Below, piece by piece: positions 44,904 through 53,496 of a DNA stretch of 64,000 nt. Made by a program: the position numbers and the translations under genes. Under the pieces are notes generated by a model. It worked only from the letters and a program-made list of their open reading frames with translations, searched no databases and was not told where the DNA came from. Source of the DNA: Flavobacterium sp. ASV13 (GTDB lineage: Bacteria > Bacteroidota > Bacteroidia > Flavobacteriales > Flavobacteriaceae); the NCBI RefSeq assembly GCF_000745775.1, contig NZ_JQJY01000002.1:248001-312000 (forward strand). Direction: 5' to 3'. Each line of letters opens with the position of its first letter. Position 1 is the stretch's first letter.

Positions 44904-46388
44904 CTATTTTACTTCTTGCATTAATTTTTTGATCAATGGCATAGCGATTATGAAAACAACACCAGCAACAACTGCATAAATTGCTAATTGATAATAACCA
45001 TCAGTATACGCAATCAACTTAGACATTAACGTAGTTCCTGTATTTGCATTTGACATTTCAGCACCTAATTTTCCGGCAGCAAACTGCCCGAATGCACTAG
45101 ATAAAAACCATAATCCCATCATCATTCCAAATAATCTTTTAGGAGATAACTTGGTAATCACAGACATTCCAATTGGACCAATACACAATTCTCCAAGTGT
45201 ATATAGAAGATATCCTAAAGCAAAAACATCCAGAGAGCTTAATCCATCTTTATTAACAAAAAATCTTGCAGCATAAAAAATAAAGAATCCCGCCGCCAGT
45301 AAAAGGAATGACAAACTAAATTTAATAATCGTATTTGGCTCAATTTTTCGCTTCGCCATATATATCCACAACAAACCAACTAATGGACTAAAAATAATCA
45401 CATATAATGAATTTATACTATTATTCACCACATTAGGATCAATATTGAAAAACAACAATTTGGTAGATAAATTATCTTTTGCAAACAAAGACAATGAGCC
45501 TCCTGATTGCTCTGAAATAGCCATGAACATGAAATACGCAAAAATAAAGATAAATGCCGCCAACAGCTTAAGTTGCTGCTTTCCTTCTTTAATCATTATT
45601 AATTCATATATAAAATATACTAATGCCAAAATTCCTATCGTATACATAAAATACTCTGTATAATCAGAATTTATAACCATTATGTAAACAAGTGGAATTA
45701 CCAATATAGAACCAGCATAAACTGCGATTTCGGAAAGATTACGTCTTTTAGGAGTTTGATTTTGCAATGGAGAATTTCCAATTGGAGCAAGATGTTTTTT
45801 AGTCAAAAGGAAAGTTATAACACCAATAACCATAACAATTGCTGCAGAAAGAAAGCATAAACTCCAAGAATAGTTTTTTCCTAAATAAATAGGAATTGCA
45901 CCACCCAACATACCTCCAATATTAATTCCGGCATAAAACAATCCGTAACCTGCGTCACGGCGCCCATCTTCTTCGTGATATAATTCCCCTACCATTGAAG
46001 AAACATTCGGCTTAAAAAAACCAGTTCCGATAATAGAAAGTGTTATACCGTAATAAAAGAAATCATGTGGATTTGCAGCAATCAGTAAATTACCCAAAAT
46101 CATAACGATTCCTCCAAAAAGAAGTGACTTTTTAAATCCTAAAATTTTATCAGCAAAGATTCCTCCAATAAATGTAAAAGCATAAACAAAAGCCTGTACA
46201 GCACCATATTGAAGATTCGCTTTCCCTTCAACCAAACCTAATTGGTCTACCATGAAAACTGCTAAAACCCCTCTCATTCCGTAGAAACAAAAACGTTCCC
46301 ACATTTCAACTAAAAACAAGTACCACAATTGTTTTGGATACTTGCCTTTAAAATTTTGAATTTCTTCTAATGTAATTGTATTCTCCAT
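44904..46388 (-). CDS. POT-family peptide:proton symporter (1)
   Basis: A 494-residue inner-membrane transporter of the PTR2/POT family with about twelve to fourteen helices. Family signature parts are visible: LWYLFLVEMWERFCFYGMRG (ExxER at the first helix), IIGTGFFKPNVSSMVGELY and YAGINIGGMLGG, plus LGELCIGPIGMSVITKLSP. It imports di- and tripeptides with protons. ATG 46388 is one base after the preceding stop, so it is translationally tied to the second transporter. A GTG at 46400 is the alternative. It is a paralog of the gene upstream but lacks the extra 60 residues near the C-terminus. Confidence 0.94.
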   Translation of the reverse strand: MENTITLEEIQNFKGKYPKQLWYLFLVEMWERFCFYGMRGVLAVFMVDQLGLVEGKANLQYGAVQAFVYAFTFIGGIFADKILGFKKSLLFGGIVMILGNLLIAANPHDFFYYGITLSIIGTGFFKPNVSSMVGELYHEEDGRRDAGYGLFYAGINIGGMLGGAIPIYLGKNYSWSLCFLSAAIVMVIGVITFLLTKKHLAPIGNSPLQNQTPKRRNLSEIAVYAGSILVIPLVYIMVINSDYTEYFMYTIGILALVYFIYELIMIKEGKQQLKLLAAFIFIFAYFMFMAISEQSGGSLSLFAKDNLSTKLLFFNIDPNVVNNSINSLYVIIFSPLVGLLWIYMAKRKIEPNTIIKFSLSFLLLAAGFFIFYAARFFVNKDGLSSLDVFALGYLLYTLGELCIGPIGMSVITKLSPKRLFGMMMGLWFLSSAFGQFAAGKLGAEMSNANTGTTLMSKLIAYTDGYYQLAIYAVVAGVVFIIAMPLIKKLMQEVK

Positions 46389-46389
46389 T

Positions 46390-48066
46390 TTATCTAACAC
46401 CGTGCATCATTTTTTTCAATAATGGAGTCAAAGCAAATAATAAAATTGCTGCAGCACCAGTAAGAACAACAAATACCATAAAGAATTCGTTCAAATTATG
46501 AATTTCAAATCCTGCGAAAATCGGGTTTTCAGCACTAATTTGATGTTTATCCAACAATGCTAATTGTTCAGCAGTTGGTGTAATTGTTTTGTTTAACACT
46601 GCATGAAGATCAATTCCTAATTCTTTTGCTTTTGCGAATTTATCTCCAGTTGCCGGCAAAATTGATCCAAGAGTTCCTCCTAATGCATATCCTGAAGCAT
46701 TAGACAAGAAAAATACTCCGTACAAAAGAGATGCAAAACGTTTTGGAGATAATTTACCTACCAATGATAATCCAATTGGAGATAAACATAACTCAGCACA
46801 TGTATTTAAGAAATATAATAAAATCAACCACTTAACTAATAACAATCCTGTAGTTCCAATATATGAAACCTGAGTTGCAATCATGAAGAAACTTATCGAA
46901 ATAATAACTAATCCTGCCGCTAATTTTACTGGAGAAATTGGCTCTTTATCTCTAGCTCTTAAGAAATCCCAAAGAATACTAAATGGAACCGCCATTACCA
47001 CAACAAAAAGTCCGTTAAAAATCTGAACCATTGATGGTGGCATTTCCCAACCAAAAAAGTGACGATCTGTTTGATTATCTGCAATAAAAGTTAATGAAGA
47101 ACCAGCCTGTTCAAAAGCAGCCCAGAAGAAAATAATAAAGAAGGAAACAATGTAAATTACAAAGATTCTATCTCTTTCAACTTTTGTCAGCGAAGTATCA
47201 GAAATGATTAATCCTGCTAAAGCTAATCCGCTTGAATAAATTAATGTGTAAATTAAATTTTGTCCAACTACATAGTGAAAAAATAATCCCAAAATCAGGA
47301 ATGCAATTCCAGCAATAACTAAAGATTTTGTAGAGAAATTTGCTTTTTGAGCTTCACCTTCTTCAAAATCAGCAGCTTCATTTTTAGAAGGCAAACCTCC
47401 TAATGGTCTTCCTTCTGGAGAAACTACATATTTATTTTTTAAGATGTAAAAAAGAACTGTTCCGATAAGCATCGCAGCAGAAGCCGCCATGAATCCCCAT
47501 CTGAAAGCATGAATATCTCTGATACCTCCTGCATCTTTAACATCTCCTAATAGCGGACAAATTGACTGTCCTAAGAAAGCCCCAATGTTAATCCCCATGT
47601 AAAAAATAGTGAAAGCAGTATCTAATTTAGTTTTTTCCTGTTTTGGATACAAACTTCCTACCATACTGGAAATATTCGGTTTAAAGAATCCGTTTCCGAA
47701 AACTATAACTCCTAATCCACAATACATAATTGTTTTTGCAAGCCCTAAATTGGACTCAAAAACACTTCCACTGGTAAACAACAACATTTGACCTGTTGCC
47801 ATTAACAACCCGCCTAAAAGAATACAATTTCTGTTTCCTAAAAAACGGTCAGCAATAAAACCTCCAAGCATTGGAGTCAAATAACAAAGTCCAAGAAAAC
47901 CACCATAAATCAATGAAGCTTCTTCTTCCTTCATCAATAATGAGTTCACAAGAAATAAAGTCAATAAAGCTCGCATTCCATAAAAATTGAATCGCTCCCA
48001 CATCTCCGTTCCAAACAATACCCAAAGTCCTTTTGGATGCGCAGTTTTTACTTTAGTTTCTCCCAT
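46390..48066 (-). CDS. POT-family peptide:proton symporter (2)
   Basis: A 558-residue transporter of the same family: GTEMWERFNFYGMRALLTLF, GNGFFKPNISSMVGSLYP, FYMGINIGAFLGQ and CAELCLSPIGLSLVGKLSP. A cytoplasmic loop around 215-245 is charged, and an additional hydrophilic stretch of about 60 residues (KAKELGIDLHAVLNKTITP) sits before the last helix. It follows the dipeptidyl peptidase gene by 34 bases on the same strand, so products of the peptidase are its likely substrates. Likely periplasm-to-cytoplasm uptake of dipeptides. Confidence 0.94.
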   Translation of the reverse strand: MGETKVKTAHPKGLWVLFGTEMWERFNFYGMRALLTLFLVNSLLMKEEEASLIYGGFLGLCYLTPMLGGFIADRFLGNRNCILLGGLLMATGQMLLFTSGSVFESNLGLAKTIMYCGLGVIVFGNGFFKPNISSMVGSLYPKQEKTKLDTAFTIFYMGINIGAFLGQSICPLLGDVKDAGGIRDIHAFRWGFMAASAAMLIGTVLFYILKNKYVVSPEGRPLGGLPSKNEAADFEEGEAQKANFSTKSLVIAGIAFLILGLFFHYVVGQNLIYTLIYSSGLALAGLIISDTSLTKVERDRIFVIYIVSFFIIFFWAAFEQAGSSLTFIADNQTDRHFFGWEMPPSMVQIFNGLFVVVMAVPFSILWDFLRARDKEPISPVKLAAGLVIISISFFMIATQVSYIGTTGLLLVKWLILLYFLNTCAELCLSPIGLSLVGKLSPKRFASLLYGVFFLSNASGYALGGTLGSILPATGDKFAKAKELGIDLHAVLNKTITPTAEQLALLDKHQISAENPIFAGFEIHNLNEFFMVFVVLTGAAAILLFALTPLLKKMMHGVR

Positions 48067-48100
48067 ATTTTCGTTATTATTTAGGTTAATATTTTTTAGA

Positions 48101-50272
48101 TTATAAATTTTCTTTGATAAAGTTACTCATTTTATTATAAAGCTGAATTCTGGTATTTCCGCCAGAAATTCCATGGTCTTTATCTGGATAAATTTGAGAA
48201 TCAAATTGTTTGTTTGCTTGAATCAAAGCTTCCATCATTTGCATTGAATTTTGCACGTGTACGTTATCATCTCCTGAACCGTGAATCAATAAAAACTTAC
48301 CTTTTAATTTATCAACATGGTTTATAGGAGAGTTTTGATCATAACCATTTGGATTTTCTTGTGGAGTCTGCATGTATCTTTCTGTGTAAACGCTGTCATA
48401 AAATCTCCAATTTGTAACCGGCGCAACAGCTATTGCCATTTTGAAAACATCATTTCCTTGGAAAATACAGTTCGAAGCCATGAATCCTCCATAACTCCAT
48501 CCCCAAATACCAATTCTTGAAGCATCAACATATGGGTAAGAACCTATTACTTTTGCCGCATCGATTTGATCTTCAACTTCATATTTACCTAATTGTAATT
48601 GTGTTACTTTTTTGAAATCGGCACCTTTGTATCCAGTTCCTCTTCCGTCAACACAAGCAACGATATAACCTTGCTGCGTAAGCATCATAAACCAATATTC
48701 GTTAGAGCTTCCCCATCCGTTTACAACCTGTTGCGATCCTGGACCAGAATACTGAATCATAAATACTGGATATTTTTTTGAAGCATCAAAATCTTTTGGC
48801 TTCATAATCCAAGCGTTCAATTCATTTCCTTTGGCTGTTTTTAAAACAAAAAATTCTTTTGAAGGAAGATTAAATCCTTTTAATTTATCTGCAAGAGCTT
48901 GATTATTTTCAATAACCTGAATTTCTTTTCCAGCTTTTGCATCGTTTAAAGTATAAACCGTTGGCTGAGAAGCGCTAGAATACGTATTAATGAAGTATTG
49001 GAAATTTGGACTGAAAGTCGCTTTATTTGTACCAATTTTATTTGTCAAAGCAACTTTGTTTTTTCCGTCTAATGAAATGCGGTAAACTGCTCTGTTTATA
49101 GAACCATTTTCTGTAGACTGATAGAAAATAGTTTTTGTTTTTTCGTCGAAACCGTAGTATGAAGTTACTTCCCAGTTTCCTTTTGTAACCTGATTTTTAA
49201 GTTTTCCGGTTTTATCATAAACATAAATATGATTAAAACCGTCTTTTTCACTTGTCCAGATAAAACTGTTATCTTTTAAGAAAGTCAAATTATCTGTAAT
49301 ATCAACGTAAGCTTTGTCTTTTTCGTTTAAAACTACTTTTGCTGCAGCTGTAGTTCCGTCAATAAACAATAAATCCAAATTATCTTGGTGACGGTTTAAA
49401 ACCTGTGCCGACAATACATTATTATCATTTGTCCATTGCATTCTAGCAATATAGAAATCATTGTAATTTCCTAAATCAACTTTTTTCGAAGTATTTCCTG
49501 CAGCATCATATATATGTAATGAAACTACTGAATTTTTTTCTCCTGCTTTTGGATATTTAAATGTTTCAATTGTTGGATATAAATCTTTGTGAAAGATTGA
49601 CATTGAAAACTCCGGAACCTGGCTTTCGTCAAAACGAATATAAGCTAATTTCTTGCTGTCTTTACTCCAGTCAAATGCCCGCACGAATGCGAATTCTTCT
49701 TCATAAACCCAGTCCGTAATACCGTTTATAACAGCATTTTTCTTTCCGTCTGTTGTAACGGCAGTCGCTTTTTTTGAAGCTACATCGTAGATATAAAGGT
49801 TATTTTGTTTTGCGTAAGCGATTTTTGTTCCGTCAGGAGAGAAAGTTGGCTCCTGAATTTGAGAATCAACCAATTTTGTTAACGTTTTTCCCGCAATATC
49901 ATAAATGAAATAATCGGCAGTGAAAGAGTGACGGAAAATCTTGTTTGAATTACAAGCAATCAAAATCTTCTTTTCTGAAGCATCAAAAGTGTAAGCATCA
50001 ATTCCCTCTGCAAGCTCTTTGAAGTTTTTTGTATCAATTAAATTTGAAACCTTTTTTAAAGTTGCAAAATCATACAAATCCACTTGCATACTTCTGCTTG
50101 CCTGATCGACATTTAAAACAGTATATTGATTGGTATTTTTTAAGGATTGCATTTGGTCCATTCCTTTAGCGCGAAATGTACCTCCAAAAATGTTTTCGAC
50201 AGTTATTTTCTGCTGTCCAAAAACAACCGCAGTTAAAAATAAAAGTACTGCAGTAAATTTACTTGTATTCAT
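48101..50272 (-). CDS. Dipeptidyl peptidase IV (S9 family)
   Basis: A 723-residue exported serine peptidase. A signal peptide (ending VVFG) is followed by the DPP IV beta-propeller (about 40-460, with the substrate-binding Glu pair in DWVYEEEFAF and FDWSKDSKKLAYIRFDE) and an alpha/beta-hydrolase domain with nucleophile in GIWGWSYGGFMAS, Asp in HGSGDDNVHVQ and His in DKDHGISGG. It removes Xaa-Pro or Xaa-Ala dipeptides from peptides in the periplasm. It leads a minus-strand unit with two peptide importers, which makes a simple digest-and-import pathway. Length is usual for the bacterial family. Confidence 0.96.
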   Translation of the reverse strand: MNTSKFTAVLLFLTAVVFGQQKITVENIFGGTFRAKGMDQMQSLKNTNQYTVLNVDQASRSMQVDLYDFATLKKVSNLIDTKNFKELAEGIDAYTFDASEKKILIACNSNKIFRHSFTADYFIYDIAGKTLTKLVDSQIQEPTFSPDGTKIAYAKQNNLYIYDVASKKATAVTTDGKKNAVINGITDWVYEEEFAFVRAFDWSKDSKKLAYIRFDESQVPEFSMSIFHKDLYPTIETFKYPKAGEKNSVVSLHIYDAAGNTSKKVDLGNYNDFYIARMQWTNDNNVLSAQVLNRHQDNLDLLFIDGTTAAAKVVLNEKDKAYVDITDNLTFLKDNSFIWTSEKDGFNHIYVYDKTGKLKNQVTKGNWEVTSYYGFDEKTKTIFYQSTENGSINRAVYRISLDGKNKVALTNKIGTNKATFSPNFQYFINTYSSASQPTVYTLNDAKAGKEIQVIENNQALADKLKGFNLPSKEFFVLKTAKGNELNAWIMKPKDFDASKKYPVFMIQYSGPGSQQVVNGWGSSNEYWFMMLTQQGYIVACVDGRGTGYKGADFKKVTQLQLGKYEVEDQIDAAKVIGSYPYVDASRIGIWGWSYGGFMASNCIFQGNDVFKMAIAVAPVTNWRFYDSVYTERYMQTPQENPNGYDQNSPINHVDKLKGKFLLIHGSGDDNVHVQNSMQMMEALIQANKQFDSQIYPDKDHGISGGNTRIQLYNKMSNFIKENL

Positions 50273-50391
50273 TATAATTATTTTAAATATAAAAAGAGCC
50301 CAATTTTAGTAAAAAAAATAAACATAATACACATTTTAAGTGTTAAATGTTAAAAAAAATAACGATTGCGTACTTTCATGTCTGAAATAGA

Positions 50392-50423
50392 TTGCAATAA
50401 AAACTCTTAAAATAGTATCTTTG
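50392..50423 (+). promoter_or_regulatory. Promoter of the HMG-CoA reductase gene
   Basis: TTG (50392-50394), 21 bases and TATCTTTG (50416-50423), 29 bases before ATG 50453. Confidence 0.6.
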
Positions 50424-50452
50424 TACCCACAATATTATTTAATACATTGAGA

Positions 50453-51766
50453 ATGAACAACGCTGTTGCCGGATTTTCTAAATTATCCAAAAAAGAAAAA
50501 ATAAACTGGATTGCCAACGAATATTTTTCTACACCTGAAGAGGCTCTAAATATTATAAGAAATTACTGGAATTCAGACGAAAAGCTTCAGCAACTTCATG
50601 ACGAATTTATTGAAAACACAATCACCAATTTATATATCCCACTTGGAGTTGCCCCTAATTTCTTAATTAATGGAAAGTACAAAACCATTCCAATGGCAAT
50701 TGAAGAAAGCTCTGTTGTTGCAGCAGCATCAAAAGCAGCAAAATTCTGGTCAACACGTGGTGGTTTCAAAACGACTATAATCAATACCGAAAAAATTGGT
50801 CAGGTACATTTTACTTTTAATGGAAATGCCGAAAAACTTCAATCTTTTTTTACGGCAATAAAACCAAAATTTTTCTCAGAAACGCAAAGCATTACTAAAA
50901 ATATGCAGCAACGCGGCGGCGGTATTTTGGATATCCAGCTAAAAGACAAAAGAAATCTACTTGAAAATTACTTTCAGCTTCATGCGACTTTTGAAACAAA
51001 AGACAGCATGGGAGCCAATTTCATCAATTCATGTCTGGAACAGTTTGCTTCGACTTTAAAAGAGGAGTTTCAAAATTCTGATTTGTTTTCTGAAGAAGAT
51101 TCGCTTCAGGTAATTATGAGTATTTTATCGAATTATGTCCCGCATTGCCTTGTAAGAGCTGAAGTCTCTTGCCCAATTGAAGATTTAGCAGAAAAACATA
51201 TTACAAATCCGCAGGAATTTGCTGAACGTTTTGTTCAAGCCGTTCAAATTGCCGAAGTCGAGCCTTTTAGAGCCGTAACGCACAACAAAGGAATTATGAA
51301 TGGGATAGACGCAGTGGTTTTAGCAACTGGAAACGACTTTAGAGCAATCGAAGCCGGAGTTCACGCTTATGCATCAAGAAACGGACAATATTCAAGTTTA
51401 TCACATGCAAAAATTGAAAACGGAATTTTTACTTTCTGGACAGAGATACCTTTGGCTTTAGGAACAGTTGGCGGTTTGACTTCCTTACACCCATTGGTAA
51501 AATTGTGTTTAGAAATTCTTCAAAAGCCTTCGGCAACAGAATTAATGGAGATTACAGCTGTTGCAGGTCTTGCGCAAAATTTTGCTGCATTACGCTCTTT
51601 AACCACAACTGGAATCCAGGAAGGGCATATGAAAATGCACCTTAATAATATCATCAATCAGTTTGAAGCAACTCATGAAGAGCGTCAATTAATTAAAGCG
51701 CATTTCAAGAAAACAGCAGTTTCACATAGTGCTGTCGTTGAGTTCATCGAAAATTTAAGAAAATAA
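50453..51766 (+). CDS. Hydroxymethylglutaryl-CoA reductase, degradative type (class II)
   Basis: A 437-residue enzyme of class II HMG-CoA reductases. Motifs: AVAGFSKLSKKEKINWI at the start, IPMAIEESSVVAAASKAA around the substrate site, AVTHNKGIMNGIDAVVLATGNDFRAIEAG (read in parts) and a C-terminal part with His in the KKTAVSHSAVVEFI segment. It converts HMG-CoA to mevalonate in the cytoplasm and is, despite the family name, probably used for isoprenoid synthesis here since a GHMP kinase of that pathway follows. The ATG at 50453 is preferred to TTG 50447. Confidence 0.93.
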   Translation: MNNAVAGFSKLSKKEKINWIANEYFSTPEEALNIIRNYWNSDEKLQQLHDEFIENTITNLYIPLGVAPNFLINGKYKTIPMAIEESSVVAAASKAAKFWSTRGGFKTTIINTEKIGQVHFTFNGNAEKLQSFFTAIKPKFFSETQSITKNMQQRGGGILDIQLKDKRNLLENYFQLHATFETKDSMGANFINSCLEQFASTLKEEFQNSDLFSEEDSLQVIMSILSNYVPHCLVRAEVSCPIEDLAEKHITNPQEFAERFVQAVQIAEVEPFRAVTHNKGIMNGIDAVVLATGNDFRAIEAGVHAYASRNGQYSSLSHAKIENGIFTFWTEIPLALGTVGGLTSLHPLVKLCLEILQKPSATELMEITAVAGLAQNFAALRSLTTTGIQEGHMKMHLNNIINQFEATHEERQLIKAHFKKTAVSHSAVVEFIENLRK

Positions 51767-51768
51767 TT

Positions 51769-51846
51769 AGGAGCTAATCCCGCTATCCGTTACAATCTTT
51801 TATGCCGAACCCCGGCACAAAAGGATTTTCACTGCTATCGGGGCTA
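51769..51846 (+). ncRNA. Structured intergenic element, resembling the flavobacterial Flavo-1 RNA motif
   Basis: The 91 bases between two isoprenoid genes are GC-richer than their surroundings and fold: AGC..CCCG (from 51773) pairs with CGGGGCT (to 51845), and CTTTT-TGCCG pairs with CGGCA-AAAAG in the middle (about 51797-51823). The order CTAATCCCGCTATCCG, then AATCTTTT, hairpin, AAAAGGATTTTCACTGCTAT, CGGGGCT is a pattern I associate with the Flavo-1 motif and with repeats found many times in Flavobacterium genomes. This identification is from memory and not tested. Confidence 0.5.
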
Positions 51847-51857
51847 AAAAATCACGT

Positions 51858-52766
51858 ATGCCAACAACATTTTACAGTAACGGAAAATTATTCATATCTG
51901 GAGAATATCTAGTTTTAGACGGTGCAGATGCCTTTGCATTGCCAACTAAATTTGGACAGAATTTAATTATTGAAAATGCCAAAGACAAAATCATTGATTG
52001 GAAAAGCTACGATTACGACAATACACTTTGGTTTGAAAATACCATTTCTTTTGAAGAGGTTATCAATAATGTTGAATCAGAAATTGAAACTGTAAAAACA
52101 ACTCTTATAAATATTCTTCATGAAGCTTATTTATTAAATCCAGATTTTATTAATCAATCTGAAGGATATAAAATCACAACAAACCTTACTTTTCCGAGAA
52201 ATTGGGGATTGGGCACTTCTTCGACTTTGATCAATAATATTGCGCAATGGACAAAAATTAATGCTTTTACCTTGTTACGAAACAGTTTTGGAGGAAGTGG
52301 CTACGATATTGCGTGCGCTCAAAACGACACTCCTATTCTTTATAAAATAGAAAACAACAGTGTTGAACCAGTAATTTTCAATCCTGATTTTACAAAAAAC
52401 ATTTTCTTTGTTTATCTAAACAAAAAACAAAATAGCAAAGCGGCGATTCATGCTTACAATAAACACAAAGATCAAAATCTAGCTAAAAGTGTAGCCGAAA
52501 ACAACAAAATTACTAATGCAATCCTGCACTCTAAAACATTAAAGGAATTTACCCGCGCAATTGAAAGACATGAAAATCATTTGAGTGATATTCTTGAAAT
52601 CCAAACCATAAAAGAAAAGGCATTTCCTGATTTCAATGGCGCAATTAAAAGTCTTGGAGCTTGGGGTGGCGATTTTGTAATGGTAGTTGCAGATGAAAAT
52701 CCGACAGCCTATTTTCAAAAAAAAGGATATGAAACCATTCTTACTTACGAAGAAATGATTTTATAA
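51858..52766 (+). CDS. GYDIA-type GHMP kinase (mevalonate pathway candidate)
   Basis: A 302-residue kinase of the GHMP superfamily. It begins FYSNGKLFISGEYLVLDGAD (motif 1), has the ATP loop in FPRNWGLGTSSTLINNI (motif 2), GGSGYDIACA, which names the family, and a C-terminal glycine-rich GAWGGDFVMV (motif 3). Members probably phosphorylate mevalonate or phosphomevalonate; which step cannot be read here. It stands right after HMG-CoA reductase with a structured element between. The stop is one base before the end of the convergent gene. Confidence 0.88.
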   Translation: MPTTFYSNGKLFISGEYLVLDGADAFALPTKFGQNLIIENAKDKIIDWKSYDYDNTLWFENTISFEEVINNVESEIETVKTTLINILHEAYLLNPDFINQSEGYKITTNLTFPRNWGLGTSSTLINNIAQWTKINAFTLLRNSFGGSGYDIACAQNDTPILYKIENNSVEPVIFNPDFTKNIFFVYLNKKQNSKAAIHAYNKHKDQNLAKSVAENNKITNAILHSKTLKEFTRAIERHENHLSDILEIQTIKEKAFPDFNGAIKSLGAWGGDFVMVVADENPTAYFQKKGYETILTYEEMIL

Positions 52767-52767
52767 T

Positions 52768-53217
52768 TTAAGTATTGACTTTTTTATCTTCAGCAAATTC
52801 TGGTTCCGATTGCAAATGGCGAACTTTTTGATTTTCAAGTTCATTCGATTCGATAAGTGTATTATGAAGTCGTTCTGCCATTTTTTCAATGCTATTGTTG
52901 ATTGAATCATAGACAAGTTCCATTCTTCGATGTTTTTCTTCTTTTACAGCTTTTAAAACATCCTCCACAAATCCTTTGTCGTATTTTTCAGCAACAGAAT
53001 CACGTGTATTCGTTAATCGAATCACATAATCATTACTCAAGATGGTAACTTTAAAGTGCTGTTCCTCGTTACTCAAATAGTATTTGCCACCTAATTCATC
53101 AACATTGATATCAGTACTGCTCACTTTTAAAAGCTCAATAATGATTCCGTAAATATGATTCTCAATTTTGGAATATATTCTCGGTTTTCTTCTAAAAAGC
53201 TTAAACACAAAAAACAT
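52768..53217 (-). CDS. Hypothetical protein, 149 aa
   Basis: I do not recognise this protein. It is cytoplasmic by composition: a basic start (FKLFRRKPRIYSKIENH), a central alpha/beta part (FKVTILSNDYVIRLTN) and a charged helical C-terminal half (VLKAVKEEKHRRMELV, MAERLHNTLIESNELE). It converges on the GHMP kinase with only one base between them. Gap 53218-53439 downstream on the plus strand is AT-rich with no gene visible. Confidence 0.65.
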   Translation of the reverse strand: MFFVFKLFRRKPRIYSKIENHIYGIIIELLKVSSTDINVDELGGKYYLSNEEQHFKVTILSNDYVIRLTNTRDSVAEKYDKGFVEDVLKAVKEEKHRRMELVYDSINNSIEKMAERLHNTLIESNELENQKVRHLQSEPEFAEDKKVNT

Positions 53218-53439
53218 TAACGATCTGATTATTAAAGTACTTATTCATTTTTCTCTCACTATTTTTAAATATCGTACAAATAAAATTTATTCTGTTTAAA
53301 TAAAAATTTTAACAAATTAAGTGCAATAATTCTAATAACCCAAATTTTTTAAATTATATTTCTATTATTCCTATATAACTTACAAAAAAACAGGCAATAT
53401 GGATTACAAAACATAATTTTTATGGAATTTTTTTCAATA

Positions 53440-53474
53440 AAAAAACCCGAAACATTAAATGTTTCGGGTTTTCT
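53440..53474 (-). terminator. Terminator of the PpiD-like gene
   Basis: AAAACCCGAAACATT pairs perfectly with AATGTTTCGGGTTTT with almost no loop; T-run on the minus strand. It is 23 bases after the stop of the gene at 53497. Confidence 0.88.
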
Positions 53475-53496
53475 ATTTTTGATTTAACTTCTAAAA

